DNA of 64,000 bases from Lysinibacillus sp. FSL M8-0337 (GCF_038593855.1 NZ_CP151996.1:3906001-3970000); one strand, 5' to 3'; positions 46,715 through 56,824 are shown, counted from the stretch's first letter. A program made the numbers and translations. Notes: a model not told the origin generated them from the sequence alone.

Positions 46715-47407
46715 TTATTGCCAATGTCGGATAGGTACTCTCTCTAATTCATAGTGCTTAATAATAATACTGACTTTTTGATACCATTGTTCACACAATG
46801 CCATTGCTTCGATATACGTATCATCTTCTATTGAAATGCCATCCTCTTGTTCTAAAAAGGTATACTCTATAATTGGATCGCTTAGATTGTCTACCACCAT
46901 TTTTAAAGCTAATTGCGACACTTCTTGTTCCTCACACGCTTCTTCCTCAATCTCCGCTTCTTCTACTAAAACACGGTTTTCCCCCTCTAGTAAAGAGTCA
47001 CTAAACAAACCATTACTAGTTCTTGCCACAATATGACCGTCCTCTACAATCGCTACCTCATAAATTTCATTAAAACAGACTTCTTTCTTTGCTACTGCAG
47101 CTTCCCAATCTTCTCTAACTGCCAGTATAAGTGTTTTGGTTTGCTCATTCAGTAATAATGCATGTAAAGCATCATTTGCGATGGTGGCATGGGTATGAGG
47201 GATATTCTTTAACTCTTCTTCACTTGCACTTTTAAGCTCTGCCATCATTCTAAAAGTATGATATTTCCATTTAATATAACGTATTACGCCAATGATGACT
47301 AAGGTTATGCCAATTAAAAAGTACAATTTTTTTATCAGTTCAGCATTCATTGCCATTGCTAAAAACAAATATATCGTACCTAACAATACTAGAAAGATTG
47401 TTTTCAT
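46715..47407 (-). CDS. Hypothetical membrane protein
   Basis: 230 residues. Two adjacent hydrophobic segments lie at the N-terminus (IFLVLLGTIYLFLAMAM and LIKKLYFLIGITLVIIGVIRYI), then a long acidic cytoplasmic-looking region without a known motif. It contains several Cys and Glu-rich runs (EEAEIEEEACEEQEV). ATG has GTGGGA upstream. It is unrelated by operon structure to the neighbours; a terminator stands on each side. Function unknown. Confidence 0.65.
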   Translation of the reverse strand: MKTIFLVLLGTIYLFLAMAMNAELIKKLYFLIGITLVIIGVIRYIKWKYHTFRMMAELKSASEEELKNIPHTHATIANDALHALLLNEQTKTLILAVREDWEAAVAKKEVCFNEIYEVAIVEDGHIVARTSNGLFSDSLLEGENRVLVEEAEIEEEACEEQEVSQLALKMVVDNLSDPIIEYTFLEQEDGISIEDDTYIEAMALCEQWYQKVSIIIKHYELERVPIRHWQ

Positions 47408-47510
47408 TATTATCCCACTTTCAACAAATTAATAGATAGGGAAAATACATCTCTATAGTAGAAATCTTATTCAGCTATCTCTCTTTTCATGCTTCATTTT
47501 TGGATAATAA

Positions 47511-47548
47511 AAAACACGAAACACTGCGTATTGCAGTGTTTCGTGTTG
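47511..47548. terminator. Terminator downstream of the symporter gene
   Basis: A perfect 15-bp stem AACACGAAACACTGC (47513-47527) and complement (47533-47547) with a 5-nt loop, 32 bases beyond the minus-strand stop. Confidence 0.8.
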
Positions 47549-47579
47549 TTGAACATGTCTTTTTAAGATAAAAACAAGC

Positions 47580-49070
47580 TTATTGTTTCATTAGCTCATC
47601 CTTACTACCTACATTATCTAATGTTTTATCTTTTTCAATTTTATGCATATCAAGCACATGTTGTGAAGGAGGCACAAGCAAACTGACAATTACAATCGTT
47701 ATACCTGAAATGACAACTCCAGAGAAAACAGGTGCCTGCCATAATTCGTTTATTAAACCTATAAAGCCTTCAGACTGTATGGATAAACTAGGTACAAAAG
47801 TTAGTGTTGTGATTATATAATAGATAAGCCCGACCGATATACTTGCCCAGACAGCTGGCGTACTGACCCGCTTCCAAAATGGACCTAAGACAATTGGCCA
47901 AAAAATCGTCACGAATATTACGTCCCAAGCTAAGTAAGCTAAATCAATTACTTTTTGAAAGCTAACTGCCAATATTAAGCCTAATACTGCACTGCTTAAA
48001 ATCACAAGTCTAGAAAATCTCAATAAAGTTTTAGGATTAGGATTACGATTAATAAAGTCTAAATAAATATTCTTTGTGATAATACCAGAAGTTGCAACGT
48101 AACATGCGGCAACAGTCGACATTCCCATCGCTGCCATTGCCGTTAAAAAGATTGCAGCTAAAAGAGGAGGAAAGTATCCTTGTGCAAATGCTAGCATTAA
48201 CGTTTCAGGATTTGTGCTATTAGGATAAATTGTCTTAAATGCTTCACCTAACATACCTGGAATCCAACTAATCGCTATAATAACGAGACCAGCGATAATC
48301 ATACTGCGTTGTGCTACTTTCGGGCTTTTTGCGGCCGCCACCCTTTGACCTAAGTCAACAGCAGGGATGTCACCAAGCGCTAATACAAGATATAACGTCC
48401 AAAATTCAGCTCCAGCCTTATTAAACAATTCACTTATATTCCACCACTCTGGATTAAACGTCACATCAGGATAATAAATGAACACAAAAATGGTAATTCC
48501 TAAAATACCAGCTACTGCTAGCGCACCTTGTACGATTTCTGTGTAGGCTACAGCCCATAAACCGCCAATTACTGAATACAGTGCTGTTAACGATACAAAT
48601 AATAATGCTGCTGGAACAAAATCTATTTGCAGCAATTGTTGGATAATATACGTTCCACCAACAGTTAAAGCTGCTGCATTAAAGATCCCAAAGGCGATAG
48701 CCATTACAATCCCTGTATAAGCCCCTAACTTTTTACTACCATATCTTAAGCCATAGTAGTCTGCTAATGTCCATCCTTTTAATCTTCTAAGCGGTTTTGT
48801 CCATATAAGCGCACCAAGAATCATACAGGTACCTAAACCACCCATAGTCGCTGATCCCTCAAAGCCACCACTCGTATAACCAGAGCCGACAGCGGCAAAA
48901 AAGAACGGAGCGGCTAATAAAGCCGCAATTAAACTTCCCGTAACTACTGAGAGAGGCATACTCCAACCGGCTACGATTAAATCTTCTGCCGTATTCACGC
49001 GCTTATACCCCTTATAACCAATATAATAAATAAAAATTAAGTACAAGCTAAAGATTAAAATATTCAACAT
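47580..49070 (-). CDS. Sodium:solute symporter (SSS) family transporter
   Basis: 496 residues and about 13 hydrophobic segments, with SSS features such as NTAEDLIVAGWSMPLSVVTGSLIAALLAA, the ALYSVIGGLWAVAYTEIVQGALAVAGI segment and GDIPAVDLGQRV. Members import sugars, amino acids or carboxylates with Na+; the substrate is not evident. It is the third gene after an MCP and an SDR enzyme, all downstream of a c-di-GMP riboswitch, with a 24-base gap from the SDR stop. RBS AAGGAGC. Confidence 0.88.
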   Translation of the reverse strand: MLNILIFSLYLIFIYYIGYKGYKRVNTAEDLIVAGWSMPLSVVTGSLIAALLAAPFFFAAVGSGYTSGGFEGSATMGGLGTCMILGALIWTKPLRRLKGWTLADYYGLRYGSKKLGAYTGIVMAIAFGIFNAAALTVGGTYIIQQLLQIDFVPAALLFVSLTALYSVIGGLWAVAYTEIVQGALAVAGILGITIFVFIYYPDVTFNPEWWNISELFNKAGAEFWTLYLVLALGDIPAVDLGQRVAAAKSPKVAQRSMIIAGLVIIAISWIPGMLGEAFKTIYPNSTNPETLMLAFAQGYFPPLLAAIFLTAMAAMGMSTVAACYVATSGIITKNIYLDFINRNPNPKTLLRFSRLVILSSAVLGLILAVSFQKVIDLAYLAWDVIFVTIFWPIVLGPFWKRVSTPAVWASISVGLIYYIITTLTFVPSLSIQSEGFIGLINELWQAPVFSGVVISGITIVIVSLLVPPSQHVLDMHKIEKDKTLDNVGSKDELMKQ

Positions 49071-49094
49071 TTTTATTGCTCCTTAGTTCTTACA

Positions 49095-49856
49095 TTATCC
49101 ATTCATTACTACTCCACCATTAGGCGTTAAAATTTGACCTGTATAGAAATCAGCATTGTCAGAGGCTAAAAAAAGTACACTTTTTGCGATTTCCTCAGGC
49201 TGTGCCAAGCGTTTTAATGGATACTTTGCGGATTCCTCTTCAATATAGTTCTCTCCAAATTCTTGTAGGATATCTGTGAGTGTCCCACTAGGAGCTACAG
49301 CGTTTACTAATATGTTGGGCGCTAATTCTCTTGCCAAAGCTTTTGTAAATGCATTAATGCCGCCTTTTGCAGCTGAGTAATGCGTAAACTCTTCACAACC
49401 TAAACTACCAATATCTGAAGAAATATTAATAATCTTGCCTTTGTTTCTTTCCTTCATGCGTTTCGCTGCTTCTCGGCAGTTATAAAAACATCCATAAAGA
49501 TGTACTTTAATCATCCTGTCCCATTGTTCGTCTGTTAAATCTAGCACGCTAGAAGCTTGGGCAAATCCTGCATTATTGACAAGAATATCAATCTGCCCTA
49601 GATGCTTGTCCATGTATCGGAACATGTCCTGTACTTGATGAGAGTCTGATACATCAGCACGGTATTTATAAGCACGCACACCTAGTTTTTCAGCCTGTGC
49701 TCGCACTTCTTCTGCTTCTTGATCGTCACCAATATAGTTAATGAATACATTGGCACTTTGTTTTGCGAATGCAAGTGCAATTGCTTTTCCGATGCCCTTA
49801 CTAGAACCCGTAATCAGAACATTTTTTTCTGCTAAATTATTTTCCATTTTCATCAT
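49095..49856 (-). CDS. Short-chain dehydrogenase/reductase, FabG-like
   Basis: 253 residues. NAD(P)-binding [14 protein letters not shown] and the catalytic triad region with ISSDIGSLG and YSAAK are intact; [10 protein letters not shown] follows. This is the classical SDR fold of 3-oxoacyl-ACP reductases and related alcohol dehydrogenases. The substrate is unknown; co-transcription with a transporter suggests it acts on the imported solute. Start is one of three close Met codons (49856, 49853, 49847) after TTGGAG; it overlaps the end of the upstream MCP gene. Confidence 0.85.
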   Translation of the reverse strand: MMKMENNLAEKNVLITGSSKGIGKAIALAFAKQSANVFINYIGDDQEAEEVRAQAEKLGVRAYKYRADVSDSHQVQDMFRYMDKHLGQIDILVNNAGFAQASSVLDLTDEQWDRMIKVHLYGCFYNCREAAKRMKERNKGKIINISSDIGSLGCEEFTHYSAAKGGINAFTKALARELAPNILVNAVAPSGTLTDILQEFGENYIEEESAKYPLKRLAQPEEIAKSVLFLASDNADFYTGQILTPNGGVVMNG

Positions 49857-51585
49857 TCTCCAATTTGAATTTTGCTACAAGTGCTTGTAATTCTTGTGCT
49901 GTTATTCCTAAAGAAGAAGAAGCCTCTTTCACTTCTTGCATCGTCGTTAATTGTTCCTGTGTCGCTTTTGAGACATTAGATGAAAACTCTGATGAAAGCT
50001 CCGCTGATTGTTTAATGTTATTTACAGACGCTGCAACTTCTTCCGACGAAGCAGATATTTGCTGAGAAGCTGCTGAAATTTCACGAATTTGACTTGCGAC
50101 TTCTTCCGATGATGTAAGAATTTCTTTAAAGATCTCCCCTACTTCATCTGTATATTCCATACCAGTTTTTACATCTGCTTTTCCTTTTTCCATCACAACA
50201 ATGGAAGCATTTGAATCGGATTGAATCGTACTAATAAGATTATAAATTTCTGTTGCTGATTGGGATGATTGTTCTGCCAACCTTCTCACTTCATCTGCTA
50301 CAACTGCAAACCCTTTACCATGTTCTCCTGCTCTTGCTGCTTCAATAGCCGCGTTTAGAGCAAGTAGGTTAGTTTGATCCGCAATTGCTGTAATAAGACT
50401 CACAATATCGCTAATTTTATTCGTATTAACATGTAAGCCATTAATCGTTTTGCCAATTTGTTCTACTGAACCATTAATTAGCTCCATTTGGGATATAACT
50501 TGTTGCACGACTTTATCTCCACGTTCAGATGCAAGAGACGCTGCTATAGATGATTCGGCAGCTGTATTTGCTGAATCGGCTATTTGTTGAATTCCTGTTG
50601 CTGTTTCCTCCATAGCTGCAGCAGTTTCTTCTGTCATTACCATAGCTGCTTCCGCATTCTCATTTATACGTCTCATATCCTTTGCAATATCGGTAGAACT
50701 GTTATACGACTCTCCTGCATTGACAGTTAACTGACTTGCAGCAGAAGAAACATGATTAGAAGTATTTCTAATATTTAAAATAATATGTTGTAAATTGGTA
50801 ACCATCGTTTGAATAGATTGCGATAAATTCCCTATTTCATCTTTCGTAATTTCTAATTCAACATGATGCAATTCACCATTTGCCACTTGATTTGCAACAT
50901 CGACTACTTTCTTAAGAGGCTTTAATAGTCGATCGATAATTATGTAAAGTAAAATTAGTAAAATAATCAAACCAACAACTGCGATTGCAATTTGTTTTGT
51001 CATGCTTGTTTTGATGATCGTATTTATGTAATCTGCGGAATAATCAATACCTAACAAAGCAATTATTTTGCCATTATCATCTTTAATAGGGGTAAATACT
51101 GTTCTCCAAGCACCATATTGATCTTCGAATACGTTCGTCACTTCAGACTGATTATTGTCAATTGCACGCTTAGCTGTTGCTACATGTTCATCTGCTAACT
51201 CTTCGAAAATCTCACCAGCTTCATATACCTCATTCAAGTTGGATGTATACCCTATCGGATTAACACCTTTATCTTTCATATCCCAAATATAACTCCAGCT
51301 CATTATCCCTTGCTCTTCTTGGATCATGTCTAGCTGTTTTTGGAGATTTTTAAAATCGGGATTACTTTCCCCTTTTTCAGTTAATAAATGTTTAATCTGA
51401 TCACTATCGAGATTCATAGCTGTCAATATACCAACACTTTTTAACTCTTGTTCCAAATCTACATTCATTCTTTTGTTTAGCTCACTAATACTTTGCGTTG
51501 TGATGATAGAAATCAACAGTAAAACAATAATAGAAACTGTAAGTAATAATTTGTTTTTCAATGAAACATTTTTTAAAAATTGCAT
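49837..51585 (-). CDS. Methyl-accepting chemotaxis protein with a Cache-like sensor domain
   Basis: 582 residues. A first membrane segment ([21 protein letters not shown]), an extracytoplasmic domain of about 160 residues (including [35 protein letters not shown], Cache-like), a second membrane segment ([20 protein letters not shown]), HAMP, and the signalling tip [39 protein letters not shown]. It is the first gene of an operon with the SDR and symporter genes. A c-di-GMP-I riboswitch with terminator lies in its leader. RBS AGAGGAGG. Likely senses a solute related to the transporter; inferred. Confidence 0.92.
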   Translation of the reverse strand: MQFLKNVSLKNKLLLTVSIIVLLLISIITTQSISELNKRMNVDLEQELKSVGILTAMNLDSDQIKHLLTEKGESNPDFKNLQKQLDMIQEEQGIMSWSYIWDMKDKGVNPIGYTSNLNEVYEAGEIFEELADEHVATAKRAIDNNQSEVTNVFEDQYGAWRTVFTPIKDDNGKIIALLGIDYSADYINTIIKTSMTKQIAIAVVGLIILLILLYIIIDRLLKPLKKVVDVANQVANGELHHVELEITKDEIGNLSQSIQTMVTNLQHIILNIRNTSNHVSSAASQLTVNAGESYNSSTDIAKDMRRINENAEAAMVMTEETAAAMEETATGIQQIADSANTAAESSIAASLASERGDKVVQQVISQMELINGSVEQIGKTINGLHVNTNKISDIVSLITAIADQTNLLALNAAIEAARAGEHGKGFAVVADEVRRLAEQSSQSATEIYNLISTIQSDSNASIVVMEKGKADVKTGMEYTDEVGEIFKEILTSSEEVASQIREISAASQQISASSEEVAASVNNIKQSAELSSEFSSNVSKATQEQLTTMQEVKEASSSLGITAQELQALVAKFKLENDENGK

Positions 51586-51617
51586 TGATAGTTCCTCCTC
51601 TTTATATTTTATAGGTC

Positions 51618-51656
51618 AAAAAAAAAATAACCTATTTCAAAAGAAATAGGTTATTA
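51618..51656 (-). terminator. Terminator of the MCP-operon riboswitch
   Basis: On the minus strand AATAACCTATTTC pairs with GAAATAGGTTATT around a 4-nt loop, ending in eight or more T (51618-51627). It lies between the c-di-GMP aptamer and the MCP start. Confidence 0.9.
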
Positions 51657-51695
51657 AAGATAAAAAACCAATAAATCCCAATAACGACTAATCTT

Positions 51696-51770
51696 TTGCA
51701 ACCCAGCCGTCATAGCGCCATCTGCCTTAGACCTGTAGCTTTGCGTCTCTACCTTTCAGTAGATTTGCCC
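51696..51770 (-). promoter_or_regulatory. c-di-GMP-I (GEMM) riboswitch of the MCP-SDR-symporter operon
   Basis: The minus strand shows the GEMM-I consensus blocks in order: GGGCAAA (P1 5'), ACTGAAAGGTAGAGACGCAA, AGCTACAGGTCTAAGGC, ATGGCGCTATGACGGC and TGGGTTGC. P1 pairs GCAA with TTGC. The hallmark GACGCAAAGC and GGTCTAAGGC segments are unmistakable. A strong terminator downstream gives an on/off expression platform. GTTATT (near 51681) can pair with AATAAC of the terminator arm, a possible antiterminator. Confidence 0.93.
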
Positions 51771-51992
51771 TTATTTCTCCTCAAATTAACATAATAGTAA
51801 AAAATAATCAATATAGCTTACGAAAATACTATTTTGTCCATGCTCTTATTTTACTACTTCTGTACAAACAATGAAATAATTACTATGTAAAAATATTCTT
51901 TTTTATTGTAAAAAAATAAGCAGCGACAACGTAAACATACGTTATTGCTGCTTAAATTTCTGATAAACACTTACCCCTAAATGTTTATTCAA

Positions 51993-52187
51993 TTATGCAA
52001 GTTGTGTTACGAGTAAGACGGATGGAATAAAGGATAATGCAAAAACGCACATATACCATACAGAAGTACGGCGTAATGAAAAACGAACTTTTTTGCGTTC
52101 TGCGTAAAAAATGTCTAACATAACAGCAACTATTAATGGAATACTAATGCAAGAAATAGCAATTAAAATAAGATCAAAAAATATCAT
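51993..52187 (-). CDS. Small two-helix membrane protein
   Basis: 64 residues with two hydrophobic segments (IFFDLILIAISCISIPLIVAVMLDIF and SVWYMCVFALSFIPSVLLVTQLA) separated by a basic loop (AERKKVRFSLRR). ATG 52187 follows AGAGGGGTG. No family is recognised. It is unrelated to the MCP operon (separate orientation and spacing). Probably an integral membrane protein of unknown role. Confidence 0.65.
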   Translation of the reverse strand: MIFFDLILIAISCISIPLIVAVMLDIFYAERKKVRFSLRRTSVWYMCVFALSFIPSVLLVTQLA

Positions 52188-52368
52188 AAAAAGCACCCCT
52201 CTGTTCATGAACATTTCTTTTCCCTTTGTGACAACTTTGTGTCAATTTAATTGTACACAATTCCGTCACATTTATCAACAGTTAAAAGAAAATAATGGTG
52301 ATTTTACAATTTATTTTTTATTGCTTTTATTTATATTATGTATTTCATCATCCAATACAAACAAAGGC

Positions 52369-52395
52369 GGGATGCTTACTGTAAGTAAGCATCCC
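52369..52395 (-). terminator. Hairpin downstream of the YehS-like gene
   Basis: Stem GGGATGCTTAC / GTAAGCATCCC (52369-52395) with a 5-nt loop and a weak TTTGTTTG tail on the minus strand. Confidence 0.6.
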
Positions 52396-52425
52396 ACCAC
52401 AATTCACTATAAAGAAAATTAATAC

Positions 52426-52923
52426 TTAATCTCTATATTTATATGTTAACCCTTTTAAAAAGTTTCTCACAAAGCGATCGCCACATTCTTTATAATTGCG
52501 GTGACTAGGATTTCTTAAAATCGCACCTAGCTCACCTTTCGATACTGTTACGCCACCTTCATATAAGATATCAAGCATATCTTCCGTTGTTAAAGCCATT
52601 GCAATTTTTACTTTTTTCAAAAGCATATTATTCGGACTTTCTTTCCCTGTAACCGGTGGTGGTCCTTCTTGTTGACCTTGTTTTGATTGTTGAGGGCCAC
52701 GTTTAAATGTAATTAAACCATTTAAAAATGCCTCTACCATTTTATTATTACATTTAATGTAATTCTCTGGGATATCTTCTTCATCATCTTTAATTTTGAT
52801 AAGCATGTTTAATACATCCTCTTTTGTGTATTTCATGCCACCCAGCTTAAAAATTTCTACCATATCCGTATTTTTAATATCTAGTGCATATCGTAAACGA
52901 ATCAAAATATCATTATTCGTCAT
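52426..52923 (-). CDS. DUF1456 (YehS-like) family protein
   Basis: 165 residues made of two similar halves, each with an N/DDI/MLxxLRYAL-like or VKIAMALTTEDMLDIL segment followed by a short helical tail (YTKEDVLNML, VSKGELGAIL). This two-repeat layout is DUF1456/YehS. The linker is Gln/Pro-rich (PQQSKQGQQEGPPP). The start at 52923 follows AGGAGG. Function unknown. Confidence 0.85.
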   Translation of the reverse strand: MTNNDILIRLRYALDIKNTDMVEIFKLGGMKYTKEDVLNMLIKIKDDEEDIPENYIKCNNKMVEAFLNGLITFKRGPQQSKQGQQEGPPPVTGKESPNNMLLKKVKIAMALTTEDMLDILYEGGVTVSKGELGAILRNPSHRNYKECGDRFVRNFLKGLTYKYRD

Positions 52924-53065
52924 CTCAAAACCTCCTTGATTTTCTTGCAAAACCTTAATTTAAAAGAGCCAGGCTTTATTATAACAGAGTAAAATGTATT
53001 TTTAGCTAGCTTTGTGATTATTCCTCACCTATAGTATCTAGATTGCACATTTCCTTGTTTTTAAA

Positions 53066-53095
53066 TGTATGAAAATCAAACTGCCGACCATTCTA
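53066..53095 (+). promoter_or_regulatory. Probable sigma-G promoter of the alpha/beta SASP gene
   Basis: TGTATG (53066-53071), a 17-base spacer and CATTCTA (53089-53095) closely resemble the sigma-G consensus (TGAATA-N17/18-CATACTA), 22 bases upstream of the SASP start. Forespore expression is what this class of gene requires. Confidence 0.6.
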
Positions 53096-53117
53096 ATAGC
53101 ACAAGGAGGTGAGAAAA

Positions 53118-53312
53118 ATGGCTAATAAAAATCGAAGTTCCAATAAACTTCAAGTTCCTGGTGTACAAGAAGCTGTTAATCAAATGAAATATGAAATCGC
53201 ACAAGAGTTCGGCGTACAACTTGGGCCAGATGCTTCTTCTCGCGCGAACGGTTCCGTAGGTGGAGAAATCACGAAACGACTTGTAGAAATGGCTGAAAAA
53301 AGACAAAAATAA
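53118..53312 (+). CDS. Alpha/beta-type small acid-soluble spore protein
   Basis: 64 residues with the two conserved SASP regions: [23 protein letters not shown] (with the germination protease cleavage site region around YEIAQE) and [15 protein letters not shown]. These proteins coat spore DNA and protect it from UV. ATG 53118 follows AAGGAGGTG; the GTG at 53109 overlaps this site. A 45-bp palindrome follows 8 bases after the stop. Confidence 0.95.
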   Translation: MANKNRSSNKLQVPGVQEAVNQMKYEIAQEFGVQLGPDASSRANGSVGGEITKRLVEMAEKRQK

Positions 53313-53319
53313 ATAAAAG

Positions 53320-53364
53320 GTGCCAGGCACTAAAACAATTCAGAATTGTTTTAGTACCTGGCAC
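53320..53364. repeat. 45-bp palindrome between SASP gene and a small ORF
   Basis: A near-perfect inverted repeat: left arm GTGCCAGGCACTAAAACAAT (53320-53339), right arm ATTGTTTTAGTACCTGGCAC. It has no T tract. Members of the same family are at 54984-55028 and 57610-57654, with half copies elsewhere. Confidence 0.9.
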
Positions 53365-53463
53365 TTACTTTCTTGCTCCTTTTATCATGACGAAGATGAA
53401 TGCTAATAAAAGAATAAGTAATGCACCTATAATTACGTATCCGACCATACTTGTTATTCCCAA
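53365..53463 (-). CDS. Small single-helix membrane protein, 32 residues
   Basis: A TTG-started frame (spaced 10 bases from AAGGAG) encodes MGITSMVGYVIIGALLILLL and then AFIFVMIKGARK, one membrane helix with a basic tail. The stop codon touches the palindrome. It has no homolog I recognise. The clean helix and ribosome binding site support a real gene; short length makes it uncertain. From 53464 to 53693 I see nothing further. Confidence 0.45.
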   Translation of the reverse strand: MGITSMVGYVIIGALLILLLAFIFVMIKGARK

Positions 53464-53693
53464 AACACTAATACTCCTTCCATACGTAAAGCGGAACGAA
53501 AAATTCCCCATTGTAGAACCGCTATATTTCCACTTTAGTTTACTTATTTAAAATACCCTTCTACTTCTATTTCTTCAACTAAACTGCTCTATTAGTATAA
53601 TAAATTCAACGACTACAGCTTTCTATTCATTCACAGTAATTTCATTTTTTCCGATAAACACAATTTATAAACTTTTAATTATAGATTGTATCT

Positions 53694-54941
53694 TTAGACG
53701 CTACGCTTTTCCTTAAAGTACAGCACACCAAACAAACCAATGATGGAGAAAAGAACTGGCACAATAAAGCCATAGTAGTAGCCATCATCTACGTAACCTG
53801 AAACAGATTGAAAATGATCTAATAAATAACCAAAAATAATGGGTAGCAAAACGGCACTTAAAAAGCCTCCCGTATTGGCAAATCCAGAAACTACTCCCGC
53901 TTCGTGTAAAGGGAAAGATTGCCGTACAGCAGCAAAAGTTAATGCACTTGCCCCGTATCCAAAGCCGATAATAAAAAATAGTACTAACAGCAAGAAAAAA
54001 GCTGGATGTCCATTGCATATAAGAAACGTACACCAACTAAGTAAAACAATACTATGCACGACAATATAGGGCCTTTTAATGGTATCTAGCTTGCTAGCCA
54101 GCCAACTAGTTAGAGGAGCTCCGATTAGTGCCCCTATAAGACCAACCATAATCAATTGGCTTGCATCCGAACGTGTCATTTCATATATAGTCATACCGTA
54201 TGGTACAGCCCAGGAACTGATAAATCCTACATACCCCCCTACTACACCAAAATGACAAAAAAATAGAGCCCATGCTTGCGGATGTGAAAATATTCTTTTC
54301 AGTAATACGGATGTTTTATCATGTTGTTCTTCATCGGTTACAAAAATTTGCTCGTTGATAAAGCGTGTTTTAGGCTTTTTGACAAGTACAAAATAAAGGA
54401 CAAAGCCACACAAGCTTAATAGTAGTCCTGCGCTACAAAAAGCCATCCGCCAACCTAGTAAATCAATCCACGTGGAGAAGGGGACTGTCGCCAATAAAAA
54501 CCCTAGACTCCCAGTCATACCTGCCAGACCAATTAACCGTACAAACTCCTTACGATGAAACCATTGTGCCAAAATTAGCACCATATTAACCCAAATCGTT
54601 GCATCTCCTATGCCGGTCAGTATTCTCGAAAAAAATAGCATGAGTTCATGGGTGCTAAGGCTATAAATGATTGTACCTAACCCTGTAAGTGTCGCCCCTA
54701 AAATTAAAAAAGTATTTGGACCGTAGCGATCAGCCAATATCCCCATTGGTACTTGTAAGCTTGTATATACAAAAAATTGGATACTTGTTAACAAGCCAAT
54801 CGTTGCTGCCGTTACCTGAAAATCGCTCATTAATTGGTCTGTAATTAATCCTGGCGCTGTGCGTTGACTCGCCATTAACAAATAAGTAAACAATACAACA
54901 ACAAATACAACCCATCTGTATCTGCTATTTTGTTTGTCCAT
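53694..54941 (-). CDS. Major facilitator superfamily transporter
   Basis: 415 residues with about 12 hydrophobic segments. Typical MFS features are the loop motif LADRYGPNTFLILGA between segments 2 and 3, SLSTHELMLFFSRILTGIGDA (motif B region), and the second half WALFFCHFGVVGGYVGFISSW. A cytoplasmic loop in the middle (KKPKTRFINEQIFVTDEEQH) divides the halves. No specific substrate is evident. ATG is preceded by GGGAG at 9 bases. Confidence 0.9.
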   Translation of the reverse strand: MDKQNSRYRWVVFVVVLFTYLLMASQRTAPGLITDQLMSDFQVTAATIGLLTSIQFFVYTSLQVPMGILADRYGPNTFLILGATLTGLGTIIYSLSTHELMLFFSRILTGIGDATIWVNMVLILAQWFHRKEFVRLIGLAGMTGSLGFLLATVPFSTWIDLLGWRMAFCSAGLLLSLCGFVLYFVLVKKPKTRFINEQIFVTDEEQHDKTSVLLKRIFSHPQAWALFFCHFGVVGGYVGFISSWAVPYGMTIYEMTRSDASQLIMVGLIGALIGAPLTSWLASKLDTIKRPYIVVHSIVLLSWCTFLICNGHPAFFLLLVLFFIIGFGYGASALTFAAVRQSFPLHEAGVVSGFANTGGFLSAVLLPIIFGYLLDHFQSVSGYVDDGYYYGFIVPVLFSIIGLFGVLYFKEKRSV

Positions 54942-54983
54942 GGATATCTACTCCCATTAGCTTTTACTAGAATATATGAAAGA

Positions 54984-55028
54984 GTGCCAGACACTAAAAC
55001 AATTTTGAATTGTTTTAGTGTCTGGCAC
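54984..55028. repeat. 45-bp palindrome downstream of the third MCP gene
   Basis: Same family as 53320-53364: arms GTGCCAGACACTAAAACAAT and complement (one central TT/GA difference). It lies 8 bases past the stop of the minus-strand MCP-like gene. Confidence 0.9.
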
Positions 55029-55036
55029 CGATTTCT

Positions 55037-56071
55037 CTATATTTTTAAGCTGACAAGGTTTCCTGCTTCTTGTACTAATTTATCCATTGTACTTAATTCG
55101 TCATCGCTAATTTCAACTAACTCTTCAAACATTTCCACAGATTCACGCGAAATGAAAGAAATGTCTCTCATTGCCACCATGATTTGTTGAGAGCTTGAAG
55201 ATAATTCTTCTGTACTTGCAGATGAATTCGCATTATTTTCAGCAATAATTTTTGTCGTTTCTACAATTCTTTCGAACATCGTACCAATTTCTAAAATGGT
55301 AGTATTCGTTTGTGCAAACTCTTCTGTTCCTTGCTTCATAGATGTAACAACTCGATCCGTCTCTACTTGAATATTTTTTACGATATTCGATACTTCAGCA
55401 GCGGACTGTTGTGACTGTTCTGCTAATTTACGAACTTCATCAGCTACTACAGCAAACCCTTTACCATGTTCACCTGCACGAGCTGCTTCAATAGCTGCGT
55501 TCAATGCTAATAAGTTGATTTGCTCCGAAATCCCCGTAATTACTTTGACAATCTTGCCAATCTCATGTGATTTTTCTCCAAGGATGTTGATTGCATCAAA
55601 TGTTGTATTAATCGTTTGATCAAATTGCTCCATTTTCACCATCGAATCTTTTAGCTTTTCGTTACCTTCTTGCGTCAATTCTAACGTCGTATTCGATTGT
55701 TCTGAAATTTGGTTTGATCTAATAGATAATTCTTCGATAGCCACTGTAATGTCTTCAATCGAAGTTGAACTTTCTTCAGTAGCTACTAATTGTTTTTTTA
55801 ATCCTTTTCCTACCTCATCAATGGCGGCTCTAACGATATCAGCCTTTTCCGCTGCATATTCTCCATGTTCAACAAGGTTTTGACCTTTTTCATTTATATT
55901 TTTTTCGTATAGATGTAATTGCTCTTTTAATTGACTTGCAGATAATTCCTCTGCCCCGTTTGTCACTTCACTCTGACTATCGGCCTGGCGTTTAAGCGAA
56001 AAATATCGGTAAGCAAAATACAAGGACGTGCATAATAAAAATACTATAATCACTAGCATAATAGCATCCAT
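55037..56071 (-). CDS. Sensorless membrane-anchored MCP-like signalling protein
   Basis: 344 residues. One N-terminal membrane segment ([21 protein letters not shown]) is followed directly by a cytoplasmic coiled coil and the MCP signalling domain with the tip [40 protein letters not shown]. There is no extracytoplasmic or PAS-like sensor domain, so input must come from another protein or from the membrane itself. It is the last gene of a riboswitch-led operon with a STAS-like protein and a GNAT-like protein. ATG follows AGGAG at 11 bases. Confidence 0.88.
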   Translation of the reverse strand: MDAIMLVIIVFLLCTSLYFAYRYFSLKRQADSQSEVTNGAEELSASQLKEQLHLYEKNINEKGQNLVEHGEYAAEKADIVRAAIDEVGKGLKKQLVATEESSTSIEDITVAIEELSIRSNQISEQSNTTLELTQEGNEKLKDSMVKMEQFDQTINTTFDAINILGEKSHEIGKIVKVITGISEQINLLALNAAIEAARAGEHGKGFAVVADEVRKLAEQSQQSAAEVSNIVKNIQVETDRVVTSMKQGTEEFAQTNTTILEIGTMFERIVETTKIIAENNANSSASTEELSSSSQQIMVAMRDISFISRESVEMFEELVEISDDELSTMDKLVQEAGNLVSLKI

Positions 56072-56107
56072 GATATAAAAATCTCCTATTCTCTCAACCT
56101 ATGATGT

Positions 56108-56824
56108 TTATAACTCTTTTACAATAATGTAAATTCCATCAGCAACGGACGCTGGGATATCGTTTAAATGCTCATTTGTTTCGTATTTATGAACAATGAA
56201 ATCCCCTTCGACATTTACATATTTTTCAAATCCATGATACTTCTGTAACAAAGTCATTGACTTTGGATTTGTAGCTTCAGCTAACACAAGTCTTAACCCT
56301 TCTTCAGATGCTTTTTGAACTAAAATATCACCTAACGTTTGTACAATTTCATGGCGATTGTGCTCAGCTATAACTCCTAATAAAAATAAATGCAGCACTT
56401 CATTATCTTCCATTTCTTTCCCATAACGTTGTTTATAGTCATTTAGGAAACGAACATCGATATCCACTAAGACATCCATCACAATATTCATATCAGAAAA
56501 CGTACCACTAAAAATATCACCTTCATGTATTTCCAGTGCGTTTGTATCACCAACTAGAGCGCCTACGACATTGTGCTCTGCATCAAGCGCAACCACACAG
56601 TATCCTTGATGCACATTGTCTTCAATGTATTCCTTCGTGAATTGGTAGAAATCATCATAAGGCAATTTTAAAGAGTACCCGATTATCGGCTCTTGCACCC
56701 ATTTACCGGCTACATCTACTCCAACAAATGTTTTAGCTAAACATGTTGCCGCTTTTTCAATTAAATCTGGTTGGTCTTTTGTAATGATTTCATATGTATA
56801 TACATCTTGTAATGTTGGCATCAT
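56108..56824 (-). CDS. GNAT-like acetyltransferase-fold protein
   Basis: About 238 residues. The GNAT core is suggested by YCVVALDAEHNVVGALVGD (strand-4 pattern), LHLFLLGVIAEHNRHEIVQTLGDILVQ (A motif region) and RLVLAEATNPKSMTLLQKYHGFEKY (the family end pattern N-x-x-S-x-x-L-x-x-K-x-G-F). N-terminal residues 1-60 do not match a known domain. Start Met 56824 after GGAGGAATTT. It sits between the STAS-like and MCP-like genes in one operon. Substrate unknown; a role in modifying the receptor or a partner is speculative. Confidence 0.7.
   Translation of the reverse strand: MMPTLQDVYTYEIITKDQPDLIEKAATCLAKTFVGVDVAGKWVQEPIIGYSLKLPYDDFYQFTKEYIEDNVHQGYCVVALDAEHNVVGALVGDTNALEIHEGDIFSGTFSDMNIVMDVLVDIDVRFLNDYKQRYGKEMEDNEVLHLFLLGVIAEHNRHEIVQTLGDILVQKASEEGLRLVLAEATNPKSMTLLQKYHGFEKYVNVEGDFIVHKYETNEHLNDIPASVADGIYIIVKEL

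Noticed and set aside
53076-53330. Minus-strand frame opposite the SASP gene
   Set aside because: The plus strand encodes a clear alpha/beta SASP with a sigma-G-like promoter.
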